This document shows, piece by piece, positions 15,507 to 23,689 of a DNA stretch of 42,556 nt. This stretch comes from Microcoleus sp. FACHB-672 (lineage in GTDB: Bacteria > Cyanobacteriota > Cyanobacteriia > Cyanobacteriales > Oscillatoriaceae). Under the pieces are notes generated by a model. The model ran no database searches and was not told the DNA's origin. It saw only the letters and a list, made by a program, of their open reading frames with translations. A program made the translations under genes and the position numbers. The number at the start of each line of letters is the position of its first letter. Positions within the stretch are counted from its first letter, which is position 1. The DNA lies in NCBI RefSeq assembly GCF_014695725.1, contig NZ_JACJOU010000024.1, forward strand, positions 1 to 42,556. Reading direction: 5' to 3'.

Positions 15507-15911
15507 ATGAATAGCACCCTGAAAGATTTTCTAGAATCTTGCCACACCCTCGGCCTATTACGCCTGATTGTTACTAGCAGTGCAGCAGTTTTAGAAGCCC
15601 GTGGAACCGTTGAGAAATTGTTCTACGCCGAGTTGCCCAAAGGCCGGTATGCGAATATGCATACAGAAGGCTTTGAGTTTCACCTGAATATGGACAAAAT
15701 CACACAGGTGAAATTTGAAACCGGCGAAGCGAAACGAGGTAATTTTACTACTTATGCAATTCGCTTTCTCGATGAAAAACAAGAGCCGGCTTTAAGCTTG
15801 TTTCTCCAGTGGGGCAAGCCTGGAGAATACGCACCAGGACAGGTGGAAGCATGGCATCAAATGCGAGAGCAATACGGCGAGATTTGGGAACCTGCGCCTT
15901 TGGAGGTTTGA
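15507..15911 (+). CDS. Small protein with HutX/ChuX-like fold (possible haem carrier)
   Basis: 134 residues. The pattern EARGTVEKLFYAELPKGRYANMHTEGFEFHLNMDKITQVKFE, then YAIRFLDEKQEPALSLFLQ, resembles the core of the HutX/ChuX/HemS superfamily, where L-H-x-D/N-x-I and I-x-F-x-D/E-x-x-G are typical. A haem-handling role is therefore possible but not shown. It follows phoH by 12 bases and may be co-transcribed. No signal peptide is present. A run of repeated GTGCTGA units follows its stop. Confidence 0.55.
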   Translation: MNSTLKDFLESCHTLGLLRLIVTSSAAVLEARGTVEKLFYAELPKGRYANMHTEGFEFHLNMDKITQVKFETGEAKRGNFTTYAIRFLDEKQEPALSLFLQWGKPGEYAPGQVEAWHQMREQYGEIWEPAPLEV

Positions 15912-16097
15912 GCGAGGAGTGCTGAGTGCTGAGTGCTGAGTGGGAGAGGGGGAGAGTGGGAGAAATCCCCAATGCCCGTACCTTTAGATTGGCGAAACCA
16001 TGCCCCATCCCTCGCCTGTGGTGAATTACCACAGACTCGCCCAATGCCCCATGCCCCATGCCCAGGAGTTTTGAGGGAAGTCTTTAAGCCCTAAGTT
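15912..16097. repeat. Composite of short repeats, including a 51-base copy also at 25584-25634
   Basis: From left to right: three GTGCTGA units, a G-rich GGGAGAGGGGGAGAGTGGG stretch, a copy of the ACCTTTAGATTGGCGAA repeat, then bases 16000-16050. Those bases are identical to 25584-25634 and contain the inverted repeat CTGTGGT-gaatt-ACCACAG. It ends with tandem ATGCCCC units. The gene after it (16098) must use a promoter within or just after this block. Confidence 0.75.
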
Positions 16098-16940
16098 ATG
16101 AGAATTATTTGGAATTTGTGCTTAATTTTGCTTTTGTCGCTCTGGGGGGCTGCCGGCGCGACGGCTGGGCCGCTGGCTGAGCGGATGGCGCAATTTCCTG
16201 ATTGGCAGAATAAGCCGCCGGTGAAGGCTGCTCAAGGAGATTTAATCTATCCAGATTGGATGGCAGGAACTTGGCGCGTTACCAGTACGCTGGTAGATAC
16301 CGTGGCACCTTTGGCACCGGCTCTTGTCACGCCTGGATTTGAGGGGAATCGTCAGTATCTCAATCAGCCGGTGACCTTTCCTGTGCGGTTTGTAGGGGAA
16401 ATCTCCCTAAAGCGCCGCACCCTTAATGCAAATCTTTTCACACCATTATTTAATACTTTAGTCAATAAAAATTTAACGCTTCAACCCGCTACAACAAAAG
16501 GGCAAGCTGTCAAAACCGGCCCTGTGGTTGCAGATAGAGCCTTCAATGGGTTAAGTATCGCACGAGCCTATTTGGGTGAGAGCGCTGTCTCTAGTGTCAA
16601 AGTCGATCCTGATTCTCCCAGCCGGCAGATTACTCAACTGCGAGGCGGAAGTCAGCTCGTTTCAGTCGTTACAGGTCGAGCAAGTGAGACACCGGCAGCT
16701 GATCAATTTATAGCCACTGAAGTCAGCCAGCAAGTGTTTCGAGGCGGGACAACGCTTTACTTCAACGAAGTGGAGACAACTACATCCTATCAGCAACAGT
16801 CCTTAGAGATGCCGCTGATTCAAGCACAACAGGTCAGCGCCATCTATTTATCACCCCAAGATCCAGACTACTTTGCAGCCAACGGACGCCCTGTAGCGCT
16901 TTATCGCTATAATTTGGAACTATTGCCGGCAGCAGATTAA
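16098..16940 (+). CDS. DUF6816 family exported protein
   Basis: 280 residues. An N-terminal signal peptide (MRIIWNLCLILLLSLWGAAGATAGP, cleavage likely near 23) points to the periplasm or thylakoid lumen. The body has the family features PDWQNKPPVKAAQGDLIYPDWMAGTWRVTSTLVD, then GFEGNRQYLNQPVTFPVRF, and the late motif EVETTTSYQQ...YLSPQDPDYFAANGRPVALYRYNLEL. I know this family as DUF6816, shared by cyanobacteria and plastids; its role is unknown. It stands alone, with a repeat block upstream and the accessory operon downstream. Confidence 0.8.
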   Translation: MRIIWNLCLILLLSLWGAAGATAGPLAERMAQFPDWQNKPPVKAAQGDLIYPDWMAGTWRVTSTLVDTVAPLAPALVTPGFEGNRQYLNQPVTFPVRFVGEISLKRRTLNANLFTPLFNTLVNKNLTLQPATTKGQAVKTGPVVADRAFNGLSIARAYLGESAVSSVKVDPDSPSRQITQLRGGSQLVSVVTGRASETPAADQFIATEVSQQVFRGGTTLYFNEVETTTSYQQQSLEMPLIQAQQVSAIYLSPQDPDYFAANGRPVALYRYNLELLPAAD

Positions 16941-17178
16941 ATTGGTATTAGCAGGTGATGCAGTACGAAATAGAATTTGGTGATCGCTATTTTGCGATGA
17001 GTGTCAGTTAGTTATCAAGAATACTTTGAAAGGAAGTTGGGGCAATATCAGCAGAAGAATCAGAGCAGACCAGTAAAAGTAACTTTGTCTGCCTGCACTT
17101 GCCGACTGATATGAGTTTTGCTTACCCACAATGTTCATCAACGAGGTCATTCAATGAAGCATGAAAGGATATTCAAAG

Positions 17179-18264
17179 ATGAGCGACGAGAAACAATCTA
17201 AGTTCACTGATGACCAGGTTGCCGCTGCCGAAGAGCAAATCGTTGAGCAGTCGAAAAGAATTGAATTCTACATAACAGAATTTTCTGTTGAGCTTCTGGC
17301 TTCAAAGATGCAAAATGGGGATTTCGAGGTTCCAGATTATCAACGCGAAGACACTTGGGAGGATTGGCGTAAGTCCCGGTTCATTGAGTCACTTTTAATG
17401 GGGCTTCCGATCCCTTTCCTCTTCTTCTGGGAAAGCCCAGCAACAGGTAAGCTCGAAATTGTTGACGGATCACAACGCTTAAGGACGATTGAGGCGTTCC
17501 TTTTGGGCGACTTTGCTCTAGGTACGTTAGAAGAGATGACACTGCTATCCGGATTTAGATTTATAGATCTCCCTGAATCTCGGCAACGAAAAATCAAGAA
17601 CCGTTCTATTAGAGGGATCGTACTCAATGAGCACGCCGATGAGGCAGCACGATTTGATCTTTTTGAGCGAATTAACACAGGAAGCAAAATAGCGAACAAA
17701 GCTGAGGTGCGTCGAGGTGCCCTGGGAGGGCTTTTCCAAAAGCTTGTTGTCTCGCTTGCCAAAGAATCACTTTTTGAGGAGCTTGCACCTGTTTCAGATA
17801 AGCAACTTAAGGAGCGAGAGAGGGAAGAACTCGTTACACGCTTTTTCGCTTATAGCGACGGTCTTGAAGGCTATAAGGACAGACCATCTGAGTTCCTATT
17901 CCAGTATACGAAGAAGATGAACGCCCATTTTAAACAGCACCCGGAGGAAGTTAAGGTCTATGAGCAACGGTTCAAAGACACCATGAAATTTGTATCACGC
18001 AACTTCCCGTGGGGCTTCCGCAAAACAGCTAGAGGTAAAGCATCGCCACGATCACGTTTCGAGGCTATCGCTATTGGAAGCTATCTCGCCCTGCAAGAAA
18101 GACCTGAAATAGCTAACCTACCAATCCAAGTCGAAGAATGGTTGACCAATGAAGAGTTTAGGGATGTGACTGGGGCAGACGGTGCGAACGCAATAGGCAG
18201 ACTAAGAAACCGTATCCATTTTGTTCGCGATCATCTACTCGGAGTTGAGGATGGACGATTTTAG
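17179..18264 (+). CDS. DUF262 (ParB/GmrS-like) protein, first gene of a putative defence operon
   Basis: 361 residues from ATG 17179, chosen because AAAGGA sits at the right distance; the upstream ATG at 17161 overlaps that site. DUF262 motifs appear in order: VPDYQREDTW, FIESLLMGLPIPFLFFW, EIVDGSQRLRTIEAFLLG (the D-G-x-Q-R ParB-like core), LFERINTGSKIANKAEVRRG. The C-terminal half (FRKTARGKASPRSRFEAIAIGSYLAL) is unassigned, and the DUF1524 HNH nuclease of GmrSD type IV restriction enzymes is absent. DUF262 domains bind and hydrolyse NTPs and sense modified DNA in GmrSD and BrxU (family knowledge). The end overlaps the next gene by 14 bases. The gene has no GCCGGC. Confidence 0.85.
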   Translation: MSDEKQSKFTDDQVAAAEEQIVEQSKRIEFYITEFSVELLASKMQNGDFEVPDYQREDTWEDWRKSRFIESLLMGLPIPFLFFWESPATGKLEIVDGSQRLRTIEAFLLGDFALGTLEEMTLLSGFRFIDLPESRQRKIKNRSIRGIVLNEHADEAARFDLFERINTGSKIANKAEVRRGALGGLFQKLVVSLAKESLFEELAPVSDKQLKEREREELVTRFFAYSDGLEGYKDRPSEFLFQYTKKMNAHFKQHPEEVKVYEQRFKDTMKFVSRNFPWGFRKTARGKASPRSRFEAIAIGSYLALQERPEIANLPIQVEEWLTNEEFRDVTGADGANAIGRLRNRIHFVRDHLLGVEDGRF

Positions 18265-18979
18265 TCAAGCTTTTGAAGAGCGACTACAGGAGATTGAGGC
18301 TTACCTTGAGTTACTTGAGTCCTTAGAAGAGCAAGTGCAACAAGGACCCCCACGAATCGGGCAAGAGGGACCTACGATCACTGTACAACAGCAGAGAATC
18401 CTCTATTCGAGTGTTTACCTACAGCTCTACAATCTTGTAGAGTCAACTGTTACTCGGTGCATAGAGGCCATAACTAAGGCGGTTGGTAATCAAAGCTGGC
18501 GACCTAATGACTTGTCCATTGAGTTACGCCGCGAGTGGGTGCGTGCTGTGCAACGCACCCATACTGATATCAACTATGAAAATCGCCTGGAATCTGCATT
18601 GAACCTTTGCGATCACTTAATGCAGGCGCTTCCGATATCAACCTTTGAAGTTGAAAAGGGTGGCGGTGGTAATTGGGACGATGAGGAGATTTACAAACTT
18701 AGTAAACGTCTAGGCTTACCCTTAAACATAAGTTGTGAAGCTAATCGTGCTGTCAAACAGCCCTTTCGGGATGGCAAAGGCGCACTTTCCCTGATCAAAA
18801 GTCTTCGGAACAAACTCGCACACGGTAATCTATCATTTGCTGAATGTGGTGAGAATATCACTGCTCACGATCTCCGTAAACTAACAGACCAAGTTGCTCT
18901 GTATATGAGAGAAGTTGTAACTTGCTTCAAATCATCTATGGATGCTCATGAGTTCCTACTGCCAGAGCGGCGGCCTTAA
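18251..18979 (+). CDS. HEPN protein of MAE_28990/MAE_18760 type, putative RNase effector
   Basis: 242 residues from ATG 18251 inside the end of the DUF262 gene. It is all-helical. The HEPN catalytic motif is SLR186-N-K-L-A-H191-G (R-x4-H), with YNLVES (E64) as the polar residue of an earlier helix. YEKRL-like and ALYMREVV helices surround it. The family resemblance is to the Microcystis MAE_28990 HEPN group: the opening FEERLQEIEAYLELLESLE and the middle LYSSVYLQLYNLVESTVTRC. HEPN proteins with an intact R-x4-6-H are usually metal-independent RNases used as toxins in defence and toxin-antitoxin systems. It is expected to be the effector of this operon, held in check by DUF262 and/or the methylation state. 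That role is inference. Confidence 0.78.
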   Translation: MDDFSQAFEERLQEIEAYLELLESLEEQVQQGPPRIGQEGPTITVQQQRILYSSVYLQLYNLVESTVTRCIEAITKAVGNQSWRPNDLSIELRREWVRAVQRTHTDINYENRLESALNLCDHLMQALPISTFEVEKGGGGNWDDEEIYKLSKRLGLPLNISCEANRAVKQPFRDGKGALSLIKSLRNKLAHGNLSFAECGENITAHDLRKLTDQVALYMREVVTCFKSSMDAHEFLLPERRP

Positions 18980-18990
18980 AAAGCAAAGCC

Positions 18991-20109
18991 ATGAATCTAG
19001 ATGCAACTGTCCTCAGCACTCACATAGCTAATGAGCCTCATCCTGATAGGGGGAGTGCAGCGATTAGCTGCGTTGATCTATTTTGCGGTTTGGGCGGTCT
19101 TACGCACGGACTTATTAGAGGAGGTATTGAGGTTGTTGCAGGCATTGACATCGATCCGCAATGTCGCTTCCCATACGAGAGCAACAACGACGCGGTTTTC
19201 ATCAACCAGGATGTAAATGATCTTTCTGGTGCGGAGCTTTCAGAGATTTTTGGGGATAGGAAATTACGGTTGCTGGCGGGCTGTGCCCCCTGCCAACCAT
19301 TCTCGACTTACAGTCGCAAAGGACGTAAGGAGCGCCAAGACACCAAATGGGAACTTGTATCCGACTTCGGTCGGCTGGTACGGGAGACTCAACCCGATTT
19401 CGTCACAATGGAGAATGTACCGCAGCTCCTAGAGCATGAAGTTTTCAAGGAGTTTTTGAAGGAACTAGAAGGCTATGCGACCTGGTGGAGTGTTGTCGAT
19501 TGTGTTCAATATGGCGTTCCACAGACTCGGAAACGGCTTGTGCTGCTAGCGTCCCGATTGGGAGCAGTGGAGTTACTCCCTCCCATCTCTTCTACAGAGT
19601 TCTGCACAACTGTGCGTGAAGCGATTTCCCATCTACCCGCTTTAGCAGCCGGATGCTGCGATCCAAATGATGCACTTCATGCCGCGCCCTCACTAAGTGA
19701 GCTGAACCTTCGCAGAATTAGAGCATCAAAACCCGGAGGTACATGGCATGATTGGGATGCTTCGCTGATAGCACAATGTCATCGCAAGATATCTGGACAG
19801 ACTTATCCTAGTGTGTATGGTCGTATGGAGTGGGATTCCCCGGCCCCAACGATAACAACCCAATGCTTCGGCTACGGAAATGGTCGGTTCGGACATCCGG
19901 AACAGGATCGTGCAATCTCTCTTAGAGAGGCCGCTATCCTTCAGACCTTTCCTGAAAACTACCGCTTCCTAGCTCCTGGCGAGCCTGTCCGTTTCAGCAA
20001 ACTGGGTCGCTTAATCGGAAACGCTGTTCCTGTCCAAATTGGCGAGGTAGTGGCGCAAAGCCTGCTCGCTCATGTGCAGAAGTATGATAGGTGGCTGACC
20101 TTAACCTAA
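18991..20109 (+). CDS. dcm: C5-cytosine DNA methyltransferase
   Basis: 372 residues with all major 5mC methylase motifs: I VDLFCGLGGLTHGL (28-41), II near VAGIDIDPQC, IV GCAPC101QPFS (catalytic Cys101), VI MENVPQL (140-146), VIII GVPQTRKRLVLL, IX LREAAILQTFPENYRF, X IGNAVPVQIG. It therefore looks active. The target-recognition region is short (about residues 200-290), and the recognised sequence cannot be read from it. It starts 11 bases after the HEPN gene, as third gene of the operon. No conventional restriction endonuclease is next to it, so DUF262 and HEPN may play the restriction side. A hairpin follows the stop. Confidence 0.92.
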   Translation: MNLDATVLSTHIANEPHPDRGSAAISCVDLFCGLGGLTHGLIRGGIEVVAGIDIDPQCRFPYESNNDAVFINQDVNDLSGAELSEIFGDRKLRLLAGCAPCQPFSTYSRKGRKERQDTKWELVSDFGRLVRETQPDFVTMENVPQLLEHEVFKEFLKELEGYATWWSVVDCVQYGVPQTRKRLVLLASRLGAVELLPPISSTEFCTTVREAISHLPALAAGCCDPNDALHAAPSLSELNLRRIRASKPGGTWHDWDASLIAQCHRKISGQTYPSVYGRMEWDSPAPTITTQCFGYGNGRFGHPEQDRAISLREAAILQTFPENYRFLAPGEPVRFSKLGRLIGNAVPVQIGEVVAQSLLAHVQKYDRWLTLT

Positions 20110-20151
20110 CTGTGCGTTAAGCGTACTTGGTTCAGCTTCTTTACCAAGCGC
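20104..20151 (+). other. Hairpin at the dcm stop codon with attC-like left half
   Basis: ACCTAAC-TGTGC-GTTAAGC overlaps the stop and fits R''-N5-L'' of an attC site. It is followed by the stem GCG(ta)CTTGGT / ACCAAGCGC (20121-20151). A convincing R' (GTTRRRY) is missing; the nearest is GTTGCCG at 20163. It may be just a weak terminator for the operon, as there is no U run. Confidence 0.3.
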
Positions 20152-20218
20152 ACGGTTCCGACGTTGCCGGCACATTACGCTCTCATCTGTAGCTTTTATA
20201 AAAAATACCCGCATTTGC

Positions 20219-20244
20219 AAAAACCTCTTTATTTAAAAAAAGAG
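20219..20244 (-). terminator. Probable terminator of the histidine kinase gene
   Basis: On the minus strand CTCTTT...AAAGAG forms a six-base AT-rich stem followed by G and five T, about 48 bases after the kinase stop codon. Confidence 0.5.
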
Positions 20245-20291
20245 AAATATAAAAAAAGGTGACTGCATTGGTATCCGATAGCCTAAAATTA

Positions 20292-22451
20292 TCAAACATT
20301 TGAGTTTGACCGTGAAGGCTGAGAATTGGATTCTATTTGCGATTCACTTAGCTTCACCGGCAGCCAAATTGTAAACGTCGATCCATGACCCAATTCACTG
20401 CTAACTGTAATATCTCCCCCCATCATTTGGCAAAACTTTTGGGTAATCGTCAGTCCCAGTCCTGTGCCGCCATAATTGCGAGTTGTCGAGTTATCCGCTT
20501 GGGTAAAAGGCTGGAACACCTGAGCACTTTGCTGCGGAGTCATCCCAATGCCGGTATCGGTGACAGAGAAAATGATCCAAGGCGAGGGAGAATTTGAACC
20601 GGCCAAGTTATGAGAAAGTGAGGGAGCAAAAGATTGCAGATTCTCTCCTACCCTTCCATTATCGCGTTCAACGGCTTTGTAATTCAGTTCCGCTGCCGTA
20701 TCTACTGTTAGCGTAATTTTCCCCTGCTTAGTAAACTTAGCCGCATTACTCAGAATATTGAGCAGCGCTTGCCGAACCTTACTCAAATCAAGCTGCATTG
20801 AGCCAATATCATCAGGACAATGAACCGTAAGTGTATTGGCATTTTTGTCTGCTAGCGGCTGAATGGTAGTAACAACTTCCCAGATCAGCGTCGATATTTC
20901 AAAAGTTTCTACATGAAGCGTCATGCGTCCCGCTTCAATCTTAGATAAATCCAGAATATCGCTAATCAAAGAAAGCAGTTGTTTGCCGGCAGAATTAATT
21001 TTCAATAGGTCTTCAACAAATGCGTCCTCACCGGCATCTTCGGCTTCCTCTTGGAGCATCTCACTGTAACCAATAATTGCATTCAGCGGCGTCCGCAACT
21101 CATGACTCATATTCGCCAAAAACGCACTTTTCGCACGGTTGGCTTCTTCAGCAGCTTCTTTCGCCAAACGGAATTCTTCGGCCCGTTGGCGTTCTGTAAT
21201 GTCCTGAACCGTGCCGGTGAGACGAACTGCCTCTCCTACCTGGTTTAGAATAATTTCCACTTGCTCGTGAACCGTACGTTGAGTGCCATCTGAGCGCACA
21301 ATTCGGTAGTCAATACTGTAAGGTGTTCGCTCGTTCAATGCCTGACTGAAAGACTCACTGACCAACGATTGGTCATCAGGATGAACTAATTGCAAAAAAG
21401 TCTCGTGTGCAGGGCGAATCGTACCGGGAGAAAATCCGACCAGGCGATAAACTTCATCTGACCAAGATAAATGCTGTTTCATCAAGTCTAAGTCCCAGTT
21501 TCCCACTTGAGCGATCCGCTGAGCATTCGCCAAACTCGCTTGATTTTCCCGCAGCGATACCTCCGCACGCTGGCGGCCGGCAATGGCAGCAGCCAAAACC
21601 AGAGAAGTCAGAGCAAGTACCGCTGTAAAGGCTTGTAAAGTCAGAATCGCCTCGCCGTTATTGCTCGTATGCTTGAGGAAAGGGCCACTTTCCCTGGCGA
21701 CACCCCACAGGGCAAAACCAGAAAAAATCAAGTTAGCGAGAACCGTTCCCCCCTGGCCAAATCGCAAAGCCCCCCACACCATAAATGGAAACGGCAGGTA
21801 CTCAAGGGGATAGCTGGCAATATACACCCGCGTTCTCGAACAGAAAACAATCCAGCCGATGCTCAACAGAAGACAGAGCCAGCTACTCACTTCAATGAGG
21901 TAGCCAAAACGTTTAGGGTCGGGCCACTCACGCCATTTGAGTAACAGGGGCGTCAAAATTGCGACACCCATCACGCCTCCTACCCATACACTCCACCACA
22001 GTGACTCAAATTCGGCCCAGGGTTGGATGCCGGCTAAGCACAAGGTTAATGTATCGAGGCTAGCATTGATGAGCATCGATACCATTGCGCCCGAAAAGAG
22101 GGAAACCACATCTCGCGGGCGTTCAAATGAAGGGCGAAACCCCATGCGGTTGAGCAGCTTTAACCCGGCTACCGCTTGCAAGGCACTGCTGGCGCTGATG
22201 CCTAAAGCCACAACCCATGAGGCACGGCATGAGAATGCAAAGAAAAAAGCACCCAACCCAACCCCAGGCCACAACCGTTCTCCGTGGACGAGAAGGGCTG
22301 CTAGGGCAATACCGGCAGGCAATCCCACGGGCGACGCCAACACATTCATTCCCGGAATTTTAGTTGCGAGAACTGCCGCGCCAAAGTAAACCGCAGTGAG
22401 AACACCCACCGAAATCAAATACCGCCACTGCCGGGTCTGGAGCCAGGTCAT
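20292..22451 (-). CDS. MASE1-PAS sensor histidine kinase
   Basis: 719 residues. Residues 1-290 are a multi-helix MASE1-type membrane sensor ([29 protein letters not shown] near the start). A PAS/PAC domain spans about 310-420 ([28 protein letters not shown] ... [29 protein letters not shown]). A short coiled linker, HisKA ([18 protein letters not shown]) and HATPase follow, with N box [16 protein letters not shown]1 [10 protein letters not shown] and G2 [13 protein letters not shown]. There is no receiver domain and no response regulator next door, so its partner is elsewhere. The signal for MASE1 domains is unknown. A low-complexity insert ([25 protein letters not shown]) sits inside the ATPase domain. 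Confidence 0.93.
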   Translation of the reverse strand: MTWLQTRQWRYLISVGVLTAVYFGAAVLATKIPGMNVLASPVGLPAGIALAALLVHGERLWPGVGLGAFFFAFSCRASWVVALGISASSALQAVAGLKLLNRMGFRPSFERPRDVVSLFSGAMVSMLINASLDTLTLCLAGIQPWAEFESLWWSVWVGGVMGVAILTPLLLKWREWPDPKRFGYLIEVSSWLCLLLSIGWIVFCSRTRVYIASYPLEYLPFPFMVWGALRFGQGGTVLANLIFSGFALWGVARESGPFLKHTSNNGEAILTLQAFTAVLALTSLVLAAAIAGRQRAEVSLRENQASLANAQRIAQVGNWDLDLMKQHLSWSDEVYRLVGFSPGTIRPAHETFLQLVHPDDQSLVSESFSQALNERTPYSIDYRIVRSDGTQRTVHEQVEIILNQVGEAVRLTGTVQDITERQRAEEFRLAKEAAEEANRAKSAFLANMSHELRTPLNAIIGYSEMLQEEAEDAGEDAFVEDLLKINSAGKQLLSLISDILDLSKIEAGRMTLHVETFEISTLIWEVVTTIQPLADKNANTLTVHCPDDIGSMQLDLSKVRQALLNILSNAAKFTKQGKITLTVDTAAELNYKAVERDNGRVGENLQSFAPSLSHNLAGSNSPSPWIIFSVTDTGIGMTPQQSAQVFQPFTQADNSTTRNYGGTGLGLTITQKFCQMMGGDITVSSELGHGSTFTIWLPVKLSESQIESNSQPSRSNSNV

Positions 22452-22919
22452 ATCTATTTACAGTTCCCTATAATTTGAGCGAGGAACCTTTTTTTTCCGC
22501 GCCAAAATGCACCCGTTATTTCCCAATCTTATTAATACCTCTATAAAAATTGCTCTGGATAGGGTCGCTAAATTTGGATTAATTTTTAGGTGAAGGCTGC
22601 TAAATAGAGAGTCCAGCAATTTTAAACATTACGTCTGAAGAGGGGGCCACAGGCGAGGATCGGGTGCTGCACCACGCCCCTGAGATGGGGCAAGGCTGCG
22701 CCAACCGAAAGGTCGTGTGTTTATGAATGACCGTGCTTTTAGCCCCTGGATTTGCCTGTGCCGGCCACCTGAATATGCACCCTCACTGGAAAACTCTCCC
22801 CTGTAGGGATAGAGCATCCAAAATATTATCGCCGATATGCTTGACGATTGCTTCAGCGTTAATACTTCTCTTAACTCCTGTGTTGAGAATGAAAAACAAG
22901 CGACCGAAGGACTAGAAGA
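22452..22919. other. Intergenic region with an inverted copy of the dispersed repeat
   Basis: It holds the promoter side of the histidine kinase and the 3' side of the pentapeptide gene. Near 22645-22715, read on the minus strand, GGTTGGCGCAGCCTTGCCCCATC and then CTCGCCTGTGG repeat the words found at about 15988-16020. No protein is supported. Confidence 0.45.
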
Positions 22920-23627
22920 CTATCCTGGGTTCATTGTGCCATCGGGCATCGTTGCGCCATTCATCGCGGCACCGGCTAGATTTGTGTGGTCGAGGATGGC
23001 ATCTGTTAAATTGGCATTCCACAGGATCGCTTTGACTAATTTTGTGCCGCTTAAGTGTGTGCGAGTTAAGTCTGCACTTGTTAAATTTGCCTCGCTTAAG
23101 TCTGCACCTGTTAAATTCGCTCCCGTTAAGTTGGCTTTTTGCAAGATCGCTGAGGTGAGTTTGGTGAAGGTGAGATGGGTGCCGGTCAGATTTGCTTCCG
23201 TTAAATCTGCACCGGCAAGGTTGGCTTTATTTAAATCTGAGCCGGTGAAGTTGACAAATTTCAAATTTGCACCGGCAAGGTTGGCACTGAACAGCCGTGA
23301 GCCAATAATTTGCATTTGTGCCAGCGATAACCCACCCAAGTCAGCGCCGGTTAAATCTGCGCCGATTAGGTTTGTCTCACAGAATTTTGCCTGAGTGAAT
23401 TTGGCCCCGATCAGACAGGCACTCGCTAAATTTGTGCCCACCAACTCTGCGCCAAAAAGGTTCGCGCCGGCTAAATTTGTCCCCACTAAGAAAGCGTGAT
23501 TAAGTTTTGCCCCAGCAAGATTTATGCCGGTTAAATTCGTGACTCTCAGATCGGCTCCGCTCAGGTCTACCCCGCAGAAATTCCTTTCCCCGCCGACATA
23601 TCGTTTTAGAAGTTCTTCACTTTTCAT
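22920..23627 (-). CDS. Pentapeptide-repeat protein
   Basis: 235 residues made almost wholly of A(D/N)LxG-type pentapeptides (for example GADLRVTNLTGINLAGAKLN and AKLTSAILQKANLTGANLTG), from about residue 15 to the C terminus. Such repeats fold as a four-sided right-handed beta-helix. There is no signal peptide, kinase or other domain. Cyanobacteria have many of these proteins, most of unknown role; a few bacterial members protect DNA gyrase. It is monocistronic on the minus strand, 62 bases downstream of the pilB-like gene. Confidence 0.92.
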   Translation of the reverse strand: MKSEELLKRYVGGERNFCGVDLSGADLRVTNLTGINLAGAKLNHAFLVGTNLAGANLFGAELVGTNLASACLIGAKFTQAKFCETNLIGADLTGADLGGLSLAQMQIIGSRLFSANLAGANLKFVNFTGSDLNKANLAGADLTEANLTGTHLTFTKLTSAILQKANLTGANLTGADLSEANLTSADLTRTHLSGTKLVKAILWNANLTDAILDHTNLAGAAMNGATMPDGTMNPG

Positions 23628-23689
23628 GAATTGTCTGTATTTTACACAAAATAAGCTTTGCAGGAGCTTGCTATGAAGATTAATAACAT

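Noticed and set aside
22837-23394. 185-residue plus-strand open frame rich in repeated KFAPVKSAPVK-type words
   Set aside because: It is the antisense of the pentapeptide-repeat gene; its periodicity comes from that gene.
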